From positions 744,001-808,000 of the forward strand of contig NZ_CP146244.1 in the NCBI RefSeq assembly GCF_037039395.1: a stretch of 64,000 nt of DNA, in the 5' to 3' direction. This DNA is from Agrobacterium vitis. Its GTDB lineage: Bacteria > Pseudomonadota > Alphaproteobacteria > Rhizobiales > Rhizobiaceae. Each line of letters begins with the position of its first letter. The first letter of the stretch is position 1. The position numbers were made by a program, and so were the translations under genes. Positions 7,282 through 15,010 of this stretch are shown one piece after another. Under the pieces are notes generated by a model that was not told the DNA's origin, did no database searches, and saw nothing but the letters and a program-made list of their open reading frames with translations.

Positions 7282-9180
7282 TTATCTCGGAACGCCATCC
7301 GGGCGCAGCTGCCGTCGCTGGGCTGCGATACGGAACGGGGCGTTCATCGCACCATAACCACCATAGGCACCCCGCCGCTCGACGATTTCGAAGAAAAAGC
7401 CCTCACCGAAGGTGCGGCTGTAGATCTGGAAATACTCGCCATTGTCGTCGCGGTCATAAAGGATGCTGGCCGAACGCAGGGCATCGGCAAAATCCGGTTC
7501 CAGACCGAAACGGGCTTCCAGATCGTCGTAATAATTGCGCGAGATGGTCAGCGCCTGGAAGCCGCAGGCTGAGAGCGCCTGCGCCGTCGCGAAGATATCG
7601 TCGGTCGCTAGGGCGATATGCTGGATGCTGGTGCCGAAGCCTTCTTCGAGAAATTTTCCGGCGACGGTTTTCCGGTTATCGGCGCCGTTCAGCGTCACCC
7701 TGAACCGAGGGTCTGGTTTGCTTTCGATCGCCTGGCTGCGTACCAGCCCGCCCGGATCGACCACATCGACCATGGGTGTGCGCCGCGTGGCAAAGATCGA
7801 GCCGTAAAACAGCAGGCATGTCAGCATCTCGTCATAGCGGGTTGTCTGGGCGAGATGGTCGATGCGGGTCAGGCGGGTGTTGGCCGGAGCCGGATCGGCG
7901 TCGAGGTCTTTGAATTCCTGTTTCCAGATGCCGGATAGGGCAGGCGTGTCATCGAGGAAATAAATGACGCCATTGCTGACCCCTTGAATGGCGGGTACGG
8001 GCACTTCGCCTGATTTGCGGGGCTCGGAGAAGCTCTTTGCCCCAAGCGCCGTGGCACGCTTCAAGGCGTCTTCGGCGTGACCCACCTTCATGCCGAAGGC
8101 GTAGGCACTGGTTCCGTGGATTGCGTAGGACGCGCCGGCAAAACTGTTGTTTGTCGTATCGGTATTGATGAGAATGCGGATGTCACCCTGGGTGTAGAGG
8201 TCAAGATCCCTGTTGCGATGGGTCGCGGTTTTCGAAAAGCCGAGTGTCGCTAAGAATGCCGCCAGATCCTGTTTTTCCTCGACCGACGTCGCAAATTCCA
8301 CGAATTCCACACCCCGGGTTTCGACAGGGGCTGGCATGGGCGGGGCGCTGAGCCGGATATCGGGTTCGAGGCGTTGGACCTGGTCCATGAGGTAGACCAG
8401 TGAGCGGTGGCCGTCCTCGGCAATGGCCCGCGGTGAGCCTCCCCGGAACTGGTCGTTGAAAATCTCCAGGGATAGCGGCCCGGTATAGCCTGTGGCGGCC
8501 ACGGCGCGCATGAAATCGACCACCGGCAAGTCACCTTCGCAGGGCATGTTGCGGAAATGGCGGCTCCAGTAGAGCAGATCCATGTCAAACAGCGGCGCAT
8601 CGGCGAGCTGGACGATGAAGATCTTGTCGCCGGGAATAGAGCGGATCGAGTTCGGATCGATCTTGCGCGACAGGGTGTGAAAACTGTCGAGGATCAGGCC
8701 GACATTGGCATGGTTTGCCCGGCGGACGACTTCCCAGGCATCCCTGTGGTCGTTGACGTGGCGGCCCCAGGCAAGTGCCTCGTAGCCGACGCGGACGCCA
8801 TGCTTTGCAGCGCGTTCCCCGAGCTCCTGGAAATCGGCGGCGGCCCGGTCGATGCCGCCCAGCGAAATTGGAGAGACATTCGAGCAGATCAGCATCAGGT
8901 CGGTGCCAAGCTCATCCATGATCTCGAATTTGCGCTCGGCCCGCTCGAAAGCGCGGGCCCGGTGCAGTTCCGGCATGCCTTCGAAATCGCGGAAGGGTTG
9001 GAACAGGGTGATGTCGAGACCGTGGTCGGCGACCATTTTCGCCACATCCCGGGGGGAAGCGTCATAGGTCAGGAAGTCGTTCTCGAAAATTTCAACGCCG
9101 CTGAAGCCAGCCTTGGCAATGGCTGCCAGCTTTTCCGGAAATTCCCCACTGATCGATACGGTTGCAATCGATGTCCGCAT
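7282..9180 (-). CDS. quiC: 3-dehydroshikimate dehydratase fused to an HPPD-like dioxygenase domain (QuiC type)
   Basis: 632 aa. The N-terminal half (to about 280) is a sugar-phosphate-isomerase-type TIM barrel converting 3-dehydroshikimate to protocatechuate. Candidate metal ligands are visible as E134 (GYEALAWG), D165 (LILDSFHT), Q191 (FIVQLADAP) and E239 (LSLEIFND). The C-terminal half (about 290-605) is a vicinal-oxygen-chelate domain of the 4-hydroxyphenylpyruvate dioxygenase kind. It keeps a His-His-Glu triad: H442 (RIDHLAQ), H521 (IQHIALAT) and E598 (FFFEIVERR). This fusion is known from Pseudomonas QuiC proteins. I use ATG 9180 because homologous proteins begin at RTSIATVSISG. An in-frame ATG at 9252 has a better RBS (GGAAAGGAAG) and would add 24 non-conserved residues, so the start is open. 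It is divergent from the tetR gene. Confidence 0.88.
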   Translation of the reverse strand: MRTSIATVSISGEFPEKLAAIAKAGFSGVEIFENDFLTYDASPRDVAKMVADHGLDITLFQPFRDFEGMPELHRARAFERAERKFEIMDELGTDLMLICSNVSPISLGGIDRAAADFQELGERAAKHGVRVGYEALAWGRHVNDHRDAWEVVRRANHANVGLILDSFHTLSRKIDPNSIRSIPGDKIFIVQLADAPLFDMDLLYWSRHFRNMPCEGDLPVVDFMRAVAATGYTGPLSLEIFNDQFRGGSPRAIAEDGHRSLVYLMDQVQRLEPDIRLSAPPMPAPVETRGVEFVEFATSVEEKQDLAAFLATLGFSKTATHRNRDLDLYTQGDIRILINTDTTNNSFAGASYAIHGTSAYAFGMKVGHAEDALKRATALGAKSFSEPRKSGEVPVPAIQGVSNGVIYFLDDTPALSGIWKQEFKDLDADPAPANTRLTRIDHLAQTTRYDEMLTCLLFYGSIFATRRTPMVDVVDPGGLVRSQAIESKPDPRFRVTLNGADNRKTVAGKFLEEGFGTSIQHIALATDDIFATAQALSACGFQALTISRNYYDDLEARFGLEPDFADALRSASILYDRDDNGEYFQIYSRTFGEGFFFEIVERRGAYGGYGAMNAPFRIAAQRRQLRPDGVPR

Positions 9181-9275
9181 GGTTACTGTTCCGGGGTGTG
9201 AATGGGGGCTGGCATGGGTGCTCGTCCGGTCGCTTTTGTCTGGGCTTGCCATATTGCTTCCTTTCCGGCTTTATG

Positions 9276-9295
9276 TACTGCTTGGTTAAGAAGTA
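9276..9295. promoter_or_regulatory. Candidate TetR operator between quiC and tetR
   Basis: Imperfect 20-nt palindrome with arms TACTgCTT and AAGaAGTA (14 of 20 positions symmetric), in the intergenic region shared by quiC and the divergent regulator. Its left part TGTACTGCTTGGTT resembles TGTACCAGTTAGTT at 14623-14636 upstream of the transporter-quinate operon (10 of 14 identical). The regulator assignment is inference from position. Confidence 0.4.
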
Positions 9296-9326
9296 GAGCC
9301 TGGCGTTGCGGCCTGGCGGCGGATGG

Positions 9327-10055
9327 ATGATGAAACGGGACGCAACCACGCGAGATGGTAAAGAGGCTCGCCCGGTCAAAGGGGAGCCTGGCAAACGGGA
9401 CCCGGCCAAAAGGGACCCAGAAGGCGTTCGCCGCGACATCCTGTCGGTGGCGATGGAAGAGTTCTCGCAAAACGGCCTGTCTGGTGCGCGCATTGATGAG
9501 ATCGCCGCGAGAACCCGCACGTCCAAGCGGATGATCTATTATTATTTCGGTGACAAGGAAGGGCTTTACCAGCGCGTGCTGGAGGAAGCCTATGGCAAGG
9601 TGCGCGGCGGAGAAATGGACCTGGAGCTGGAAGGGCTCGATCCTATCGCCGCCCTCGACAAGCTCTGTCGGTTTACCTTCGACCATCACCGCCGCAACCC
9701 TGCCTTCATCCGCATGGTGATTATCGAGAATATTCATCACGGCCGTCATATGCAATTGTCCGAGACGATTAGGGGTCTCAACCAGCCGGCAATCGAGGCG
9801 CTGCACGGCGTTTTGCGGCGCGGGCAGGAGCAGGGACTGTTCCGGCAGGGCATCGACCCACTCGAATTGCACTGGCAGATCAGCGCGCTGTCGTTTTTCA
9901 ATGTGTCGAACGCGGCCAGTTTTTCCGTGATTTTCGGCAATGCGCTGTTTACGGCCGACGGCCAGGAGACCTTGTCGCGCCACGTGGCCGACATGGTCCT
10001 GCGCTATGTGCTGCGCGCCGAGCATATCAGCCCGATCGAGCAACGCGGCCGATAA
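9327..10055 (+). CDS. TetR/AcrR-family transcriptional regulator
   Basis: 242 aa. A TetR helix-turn-helix is seen at about residues 35-82 ([20 protein letters not shown], then [16 protein letters not shown]), followed by an all-helical ligand domain. The first ~30 residues are an unusual charged tail with the tandem KRDP repeat ([12 protein letters not shown]). The start is taken at ATG 9327 (a second ATG is at 9330); a TTG at 9306 lacks an RBS. The gene lies divergent from quiC and convergent with aroQ, so it most likely represses the quinate/shikimate genes, with a pathway intermediate as inducer. Its last 29 bases overlap the end of aroQ on the other strand. Confidence 0.85.
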   Translation: MMKRDATTRDGKEARPVKGEPGKRDPAKRDPEGVRRDILSVAMEEFSQNGLSGARIDEIAARTRTSKRMIYYYFGDKEGLYQRVLEEAYGKVRGGEMDLELEGLDPIAALDKLCRFTFDHHRRNPAFIRMVIIENIHHGRHMQLSETIRGLNQPAIEALHGVLRRGQEQGLFRQGIDPLELHWQISALSFFNVSNAASFSVIFGNALFTADGQETLSRHVADMVLRYVLRAEHISPIEQRGR

Positions 10056-10470
10056 GATGGCGCAATGCCATTTCATAGCCCTCGATGCCCAGACCTGCGA
10101 TGACGCCCTCCGCCCGCGTTGAGACGTAGGAGTGATGCCGGAACACCTCCCGCTTGTGGATGTTGGAAATATGCACTTCGATGACCGGTGCCTCAAAGGT
10201 GTTGAGCGCGTCGAGGATCGCCACCGATGTATGAGTGAAGGCGCCGGGATTGATGACGATTCCAGCGGCCTTGCCGCGCGCTTCGTGGACCCAGTCGATG
10301 ATCTCGTATTCCCGGTTGCTTTGCGCGAAAAAGATCGAATGTCCTGCCGCCTCGGCAATCGCCCGGCAATTGTTCTCGACATCGACAAGGGTTTCACGAC
10401 CGTAAATCTCAGGCTGACGTTGGCCGAGAAGATTGAGATTTGGACCGTTCAGGATGAAAAACAGGCTCAT
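10027..10470 (-). CDS. aroQ: Type II 3-dehydroquinate dehydratase
   Basis: 147 aa, normal size for the dodecameric type II dehydroquinase, which interconverts 3-dehydroquinate and 3-dehydroshikimate. Seen: the N-terminal [16 protein letters not shown] with the active-site tyrosine Y23, [11 protein letters not shown] (N74, H80) and the catalytic-histidine segment [11 protein letters not shown] (H100). I use ATG 10470: it has GGAGGGA upstream and overlaps the stop of the dehydrogenase gene (ATGA). An in-frame start at 10491 would lie inside that gene. In this setting it should work catabolically, feeding dehydroshikimate to QuiC, rather than in the biosynthetic shikimate pathway. Confidence 0.93.
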   Translation of the reverse strand: MSLFFILNGPNLNLLGQRQPEIYGRETLVDVENNCRAIAEAAGHSIFFAQSNREYEIIDWVHEARGKAAGIVINPGAFTHTSVAILDALNTFEAPVIEVHISNIHKREVFRHHSYVSTRAEGVIAGLGIEGYEMALRHLIGRVARSG

Positions 10471-11336
10471 GCGGCTCCCTCCGAAAGACAAAGTTCAGTG
10501 AAATGGGCGCTCATGCGCTCGGCATCCGGCTCGTAGCCGCAGAACAGACGGAAAGCGCCGACTGCCTGAAACACCGCCATACCGCCGCCGGGCAGTGTTT
10601 GGCAGCCCTTGTCGCGCGCTGTTGCGATCAGTTCGGTGACAAGCGGCATATAGACGATGTCGGCAACCCAATGGCGCGGCTCGATCAGATCAGCGGTGAC
10701 CGGCAGTCCCGGATGAGCCGGCATGCCGACCGGGGTGGCGTGAATAAGGCCATCGGCCTCAGCTAAAGACTGACCAGGATTGGTGACGGCATGGGCGCGT
10801 CCCGCGTTGAACCGCTCGTTGAGTGCGGCTGCCAGCCCTTCGGCTCGCGTTAGGTCCTGGTCGAAAATGTCCAACTGTTCGATCCCCAATTTCAGCGCGG
10901 CATGGGCAACGGCAACCCCCGCGCCGCCTGCGCCGATCAGCAAGGCACGCTTCAGTCCTGCATCCGGCAGGCCGCGCCGGAAGCTTTCGTAGAAGCCTGA
11001 CCAGTCGGTATTATGGCCAATCCGCTTGCCATCCCTGAAGACCACCGTATTCACGGCACCCAGCATACGGGCATCTTCGGAAAGATCGTCAAGATATGGA
11101 ATGACCGCCTGTTTGAAGGGATGGGTGATATTGGTGCCGGCAAACCCGCGTGCCTGGCACTCGTCCAGCAGATCAGGCAGCGCGCTTTCCGGCAGGTTGC
11201 GCACATGAATGTCGATCAATTCGTAGCGATAATCCAGACCGTGAGCGGCCCCTTCGCGCATATGCAAAGCGGGAGATTTGGAGAGCTGGATATCGGTACC
11301 GATCAGACCGACGTGAAGAATGGGTTTTTCTGTCAT
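10467..11336 (-). CDS. Shikimate/quinate dehydrogenase (AroE/QsuD-like)
   Basis: 289 aa of the shikimate dehydrogenase superfamily. Seen: [15 protein letters not shown] (substrate-binding Ser-x-Ser region), the catalytic lysine in [10 protein letters not shown], the catalytic aspartate in GHNTDWSGF, the Rossmann loop [12 protein letters not shown] and the conserved [11 protein letters not shown]. The overall pattern ([45 protein letters not shown]) resembles the catabolic NAD-dependent quinate/shikimate dehydrogenases such as Corynebacterium QsuD more than E. coli AroE. ATG 11336 is chosen; GTG 11348 is in frame but has no RBS. It is coupled to aroQ and follows the ABC transporter genes in one operon. 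Confidence 0.85.
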   Translation of the reverse strand: MTEKPILHVGLIGTDIQLSKSPALHMREGAAHGLDYRYELIDIHVRNLPESALPDLLDECQARGFAGTNITHPFKQAVIPYLDDLSEDARMLGAVNTVVFRDGKRIGHNTDWSGFYESFRRGLPDAGLKRALLIGAGGAGVAVAHAALKLGIEQLDIFDQDLTRAEGLAAALNERFNAGRAHAVTNPGQSLAEADGLIHATPVGMPAHPGLPVTADLIEPRHWVADIVYMPLVTELIATARDKGCQTLPGGGMAVFQAVGAFRLFCGYEPDAERMSAHFTELCLSEGAA

Positions 11337-11407
11337 GGTTGCGTCCACTTGGTCGGCGTGGTGAAAGCTGTTGCCGGCCTGTTGCGTTGTCGCGGCGGCA
11401 ATACCGC

Positions 11408-12166
11408 TCAGTGATGGGCGAGAATTTCGCCCAGGAAGGCGCGGGTGCGCTGATGCTGAGGATTGCGGAAGAACTCCTCCGGTGGGCCTTCCTCGACAAT
11501 CTGCGCGGAGGCCATGAACACGACACGATCTGCAACCTGACGGGCAAAGCCCATTTCATGGGTGACACAGATCATCGTCATGCCGTCGCGGGCAAGACCG
11601 ATCATCGTGTCCAGCACTTCCTTGACCATTTCCGGGTCAAGAGCCGAGGTGGGCTCATCAAACAACATCGCTTTCGGCTCCATGCAGAGCGCCCGGGCAA
11701 TAGCGGCGCGCTGCTGCTGACCGCCTGAAAGCTGGGCGGGATATTTGTCCGCCTGGTCCAGAATGCGAACGCGATCCAGATATTTGCGAGCGACTTCTTC
11801 GGCCTGTGGCTTCTGAAGCCCCTTCACGCGCATTGGCGCAAGGGTGCAGTTTTCCAGGATCGTCATATGCGGAAACAGGTTGAAGCTCTGGAACACCATG
11901 CCAACCTCGCGGCGTACTGCGTCGATGGTGCGGCTCGCGCTGGTGAGCGTGGTGCCTTCGACGGTGATCTTGCCTTCCTGGATTTCCTCCAGATGGTTTA
12001 TGCAGCGGATCAATGTCGATTTTCCGGAGCCGGACGGCCCGCAAAGGACGATTTTTTCGCCTTTGCGGACTGTCAGGTTGATGTCTTTCAGCGCGTGGTA
12101 GGCTCCATACCACTTTCCAACGCCTTCAAGTGCGATCAGTGGAACCTGTGCGGTGGATTGTTGCAT
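11408..12166 (-). CDS. Polar amino-acid-type (PAAT) ABC transporter ATPase
   Basis: 252 aa, GlnQ/HisP family. Walker A is [11 protein letters not shown], the Q-loop is [13 protein letters not shown], the signature is [15 protein letters not shown], and Walker B is [14 protein letters not shown] with an H-loop in CVTHEMGFA. It lies 13 bases after the binding-protein gene and 71 bases ahead of the dehydrogenase gene, all in one direction. The family normally imports polar amino acids, but the operon context (QsuD-like and AroQ) suggests quinate, shikimate or a related hydroxy-acid as substrate. Confidence 0.92.
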   Translation of the reverse strand: MQQSTAQVPLIALEGVGKWYGAYHALKDINLTVRKGEKIVLCGPSGSGKSTLIRCINHLEEIQEGKITVEGTTLTSASRTIDAVRREVGMVFQSFNLFPHMTILENCTLAPMRVKGLQKPQAEEVARKYLDRVRILDQADKYPAQLSGGQQQRAAIARALCMEPKAMLFDEPTSALDPEMVKEVLDTMIGLARDGMTMICVTHEMGFARQVADRVVFMASAQIVEEGPPEEFFRNPQHQRTRAFLGEILAHH

Positions 12167-12179
12167 GGAAGCCTCTCCA

Positions 12180-13022
12180 TCACTTCGCGGTGAACGGGAT
12201 GTCCGGAAGCGAATCCGGGAATGCCGGAACGTCGCGCTTCATCCACTTGGCGTAGATCTTTGCCAGTTGGCCATCAGCCTTGATCTTGTCGATGAAGCTG
12301 TTGATGCTTTCGTTCCAGTCCTTCTCGCCCGGACGCATCCCGGCGCCGTTATAGAGCGTGACAAGGTCGAATTTGGTTTCATACTTGCCTGCGGCGGCAG
12401 CGTTCAGGCGGTCGCCATAGAACTGGTTGCCGCCAACGGCCTCGACCTGACCTGACACCAGAGCCTGGATATTTGCCGCGTCATCGTCGAAACGCAGGAT
12501 GCTGGCCTTGGTGCCTGCGCCAGCGGTGATGGCGGTATCCATGGCGCTGGATTTCGGCACGCCGACGGACACGCCGGTGAGATCGTCATAGCTGCCGATC
12601 TTCTTGTCCTTCGGTCCGTAGACCGACAAGACGTTGCCGGCATAAGGCTTCGAGAACTGGATGGTCTTGGCGCGGTCGGCGGTCATGCCCATGGTGGCAA
12701 ACAGGATGTCGACCTTGCCGGTCATCAGGGCCGGAATGCGGTTTGCCACAGCCAGCGGCACGAATTCGGCCTTGACGCCGAGATAGTCCGCATAGGCCTT
12801 GCCGATATCGGCATCCAGACCGTCCTGCACGCCGCTGGAATTGACAAAGCCCCAAGGTGAATTGTCACCCTGAATGCCGATCACGACCTTGCCCTTGGCC
12901 TTGGCCTGTTCCAGCGTGCCGGCGAAGGCCGTGGCGGGGGCGACGAGCGGCAGGGCCGCCGCTGCCGCGATGAGGGCGAGCGCCGTGCGGCGCTTGATTG
13001 TCATTGTCCTGGATTTCATCAT
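12180..13022 (-). CDS. PAAT-family ABC transporter periplasmic binding protein
   Basis: 280-aa type-II periplasmic binding protein (family 3). The N-terminal signal peptide is basic, then hydrophobic ([19 protein letters not shown]) and ends near AFAG. The mature start [20 protein letters not shown] and the segment [16 protein letters not shown] are the classic solute-binding family 3 pattern. The start is ATG 13022 (second ATG 13019), supported by AAGGAGGAGC about 5 nt upstream. The same frame stays open to 13751 through the permease gene, but that extension is not coding. It is third in the operon, after the two permeases. The ligand is unknown; see the operon note on quinate/shikimate. Confidence 0.9.
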   Translation of the reverse strand: MMKSRTMTIKRRTALALIAAAAALPLVAPATAFAGTLEQAKAKGKVVIGIQGDNSPWGFVNSSGVQDGLDADIGKAYADYLGVKAEFVPLAVANRIPALMTGKVDILFATMGMTADRAKTIQFSKPYAGNVLSVYGPKDKKIGSYDDLTGVSVGVPKSSAMDTAITAGAGTKASILRFDDDAANIQALVSGQVEAVGGNQFYGDRLNAAAAGKYETKFDLVTLYNGAGMRPGEKDWNESINSFIDKIKADGQLAKIYAKWMKRDVPAFPDSLPDIPFTAK

Positions 13023-13150
13023 TTGCTCCTCCTTACAAAGCTGATGAGAGTGGTGCTTGGCACCAAACCTGGTGTTATCTCTTGCGGCGCTTCCCTTGGC
13101 TGAGTGCCTGTCTTCGGGAAAACCGGGTTCGTCTTGTGGACTGATAAACG
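13023..13150 (-). promoter_or_regulatory. Gap with hairpins between permease and binding-protein genes
   Basis: 128 bases within the operon. A small hairpin GGTGC-ttg-GCACC is at 13052-13064, and a partly overlapping alternative uses GGCACC with the GGTG near 13071. The consensus-like RBS of the binding-protein gene is at about 13026-13035. Such gaps commonly separate permease and binding-protein expression levels; the function here is inferred. Confidence 0.35.
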
Positions 13151-13801
13151 TTAACGGGCGGCGGCTTGCAGCCGCCTTTCCTTTCTGGCGCCCCAGAGCG
13201 ACAGCGGCCAGCAAATCAGGAAGTAGATGATGCCGACGATGGCAAAGACCGTCAGCGGCCGGAACGTCTGGTTGGAGACGATCTGCCCCGCCCGCGACAG
13301 TTCCACGAAGCCGACAATGGCGGCAAGCGAGGTGCCTTTTATCAATTGCACCAGAAAGCCGATGGTCGCAGGCAGGGAAATCTTGAAAGCCTGCGGCAGG
13401 ACCACGTCTTTCATGATCGATCCGTAATGCAGGCCGAGCGCCTTGGCGGCTTCCGTCTGCCCCTTGGGAACGGCCTGAATACCACCCCGCCAGATGTCGC
13501 CCAGGAAGGCGCTGGCATGCAGCGTGAAGGCAATGGCGACAGCAATCCAGGCATCCACGTCCAGACCAAGCAAGGCCACGCCGTAATAGACGACGAAGAG
13601 CTGCATCAGCAGCGGCGTGCCCTGGAAGACAGCGATATAGCCAGCCGTTGCCTTGCGCAGGGTCGCGCTCTCGGCCACCCGGGCCAAAGCGACGCAAAGG
13701 CCGAAAAAGCCGCCGCCGACAAAGCCGATGGCGGTCAACGCCAGCGTCCATTTCAAGCCTTGCAGCAGGAAGAACAGTTCATTGGGTCCGATAGAAGCCA
13801 T
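13151..13801 (-). CDS. PAAT ABC transporter permease
   Basis: 216-aa membrane protein of the HisM/GlnP family. It has an N-terminal half rich in hydrophobic spans, the FQGTPLLMQLFVVYYG segment typical of polar-amino-acid permeases (normally RGTPLL), and the EAA loop QTEAAKALGLHYGSIMKDVVLPQA that docks on the ATPase. GAGGAAGAG precedes ATG 13801. It lies ten bases after the other permease, so the two form the heterodimeric channel. Confidence 0.92.
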   Translation of the reverse strand: MASIGPNELFFLLQGLKWTLALTAIGFVGGGFFGLCVALARVAESATLRKATAGYIAVFQGTPLLMQLFVVYYGVALLGLDVDAWIAVAIAFTLHASAFLGDIWRGGIQAVPKGQTEAAKALGLHYGSIMKDVVLPQAFKISLPATIGFLVQLIKGTSLAAIVGFVELSRAGQIVSNQTFRPLTVFAIVGIIYFLICWPLSLWGARKERRLQAAAR

Positions 13802-13811
13802 CGTCTCTTCC

Positions 13812-14480
13812 TCACTTTACCGGGTAACTGAAGAAAATGCGGGAAATGAGCGCGAAAGCCCCCATCATCAGCGAGGAAATCACCAGGTAAAGCAGGGTGA
13901 TCGAGAAATAGACCTCGAAGGACCGGAATGTATCCGCTTCGATTTTCTGGGCAACCGAGGTCAATTCGTAAGCCGCAATGGACGTGCAGACCGATGTCGT
14001 CAGCGTCAGCATGATGAACTGGCTGGTCAGCGATGGATAGACGGCGCGCAAAGCTGGCTTGAGAATGATGTGGCGCAGGATTTGTGCTCGGTGCAGGCCG
14101 AGCGCAAGACCCGCTTCGACCTGCCCCTTGCCAATGGAATCCACCCCGCCGCGAATGATCTCGATGGCATAGGCGCCGCCGTTCAGGCCGAGCGCCACGA
14201 TTGCCGTCACTGTCGGGTTGAGCCGGACGCCGATTTGCGGAAGGGCAAAGAAGATGAAGAAGATCTGGACGAGAAAAGGCGTATTGCGGATCAATTCGAC
14301 AAAGCCGATCGTCGCGCCTCTGAGGATACGCGACGGCGACCGACGGGCAACAACCCCGAAAATGCCGATGACGGTGGCAATGGACATGCCTGCAATGGCA
14401 AGACCAATGGTTGCGAGGCATGCCAGGATCAATTCCGGCAAACGCTCGATCACAACCGAAAAGTCGAGAGTGTAACCCAT
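13812..14480 (-). CDS. PAAT ABC transporter permease
   Basis: 222-aa partner permease, first gene of the operon. Seen: VELIRNTPFLVQIFFIFFAL (canonical RNTPFLVQ motif) and the EAA loop QVEAGLALGLHRAQILRHIILKPA. ATG 14480 has GGGAGG 4-5 nt upstream. About five hydrophobic spans are evident. Its promoter must lie in the 530-base gap to treZ. Confidence 0.92.
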   Translation of the reverse strand: MGYTLDFSVVIERLPELILACLATIGLAIAGMSIATVIGIFGVVARRSPSRILRGATIGFVELIRNTPFLVQIFFIFFALPQIGVRLNPTVTAIVALGLNGGAYAIEIIRGGVDSIGKGQVEAGLALGLHRAQILRHIILKPALRAVYPSLTSQFIMLTLTTSVCTSIAAYELTSVAQKIEADTFRSFEVYFSITLLYLVISSLMMGAFALISRIFFSYPVK

Positions 14481-14622
14481 TTTCCCTCCCAGGCATTGTC
14501 TAAGCCCTGACAGACAAGGCTTTTAAGCTCCCAATGCAAGCCGATAAGGCTGGCATGCTCCCTTTGTTTTCCGCGGGTCGTGGCGCTCTCTCCTCGCGCT
14601 CAACCTCTGTCGTTAATATGTT

Positions 14623-14640
14623 TGTACCAGTTAGTTCATA
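14623..14640. promoter_or_regulatory. Candidate TetR-type operator upstream of the transporter-quinate operon
   Basis: TGTACCAGTTAGTTCATA, about 143-160 nt upstream of the first permease start. It matches the left part of the quiC-tetR intergenic site (TGTACTGCTTGGTT) at 10 of 14 positions. Only comparison between the two sites supports it. Confidence 0.35.
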
Positions 14641-14872
14641 CTGAGGCAATATGATTTGCAAAAGATCAATTGATGTTGATTCACTTAGTTTGGGTGTTTC
14701 AAGCGCGGGTAAGGGACTTTCCCCGTTTCATGTCCGGCCCCGTCTTCATTCTCCTGAATTGGAGGTAGCCAGACTTGGTTCTGCCAATATCTTTGCAGTA
14801 AAGATCGGCTGAGCGGGGAAATGGGGGGTACGACGGAGCATACCTCTCAGGCACCTCATGTAATATAGATAT

Positions 14873-14929
14873 GCATCCAAAACATCGTGCATAAAAATGC
14901 TGTCTGCGCGATGTGTAATATTTGGATGC
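14873..14929. other. Stem-loop, perfect 9-bp stem with internal pairing
   Basis: GCATCCAAA at 14873-14881 pairs with TTTGGATGC at 14921-14929, and inside it CATCG pairs with CGATG. It is followed by no clear T-run on either strand, so it is not a standard intrinsic terminator. It lies about 80 bases past the 3' end of treZ. Confidence 0.5.
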
Positions 14930-15010
14930 TTTCATGCGCGGGCATGTTTATGCGGTCATGAGATTTAATGCCCGGCGCTGTAGTCCAGATCGGCATGGAC
15001 GCGCTTCGCG

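Larger units (their letters stand above)
14481..15010. promoter_or_regulatory. 530-base intergenic region: promoter of the transporter-quinate operon and a stem-loop
   Basis: No gene is convincing. Near the operon start lies TGTACCAGTTAGTTCATA at 14623-14640, bounded by GTA/TAC and resembling the quiC-tetR operator candidate. Farther on, 14873-14881 (GCATCCAAA) and 14921-14929 (TTTGGATGC) form a perfect 9-bp stem, with additional CATCG/CGATG pairing inside, enclosing a loop at the treZ-proximal side. The direction and role of the stem-loop are unknown; it may terminate treZ transcription or be part of a small RNA. Confidence 0.45.

Noticed and set aside
9183..10397. 404-codon minus-strand frame across tetR and aroQ
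   Set aside because: It runs antisense to the TetR gene and out of frame with aroQ; no recognisable domains.
12180..13751. 523-codon minus-strand frame including the PAAT binding protein
   Set aside because: Only the part from 13022 is coding. The upstream extension overlaps the permease gene in another frame and lacks an RBS.
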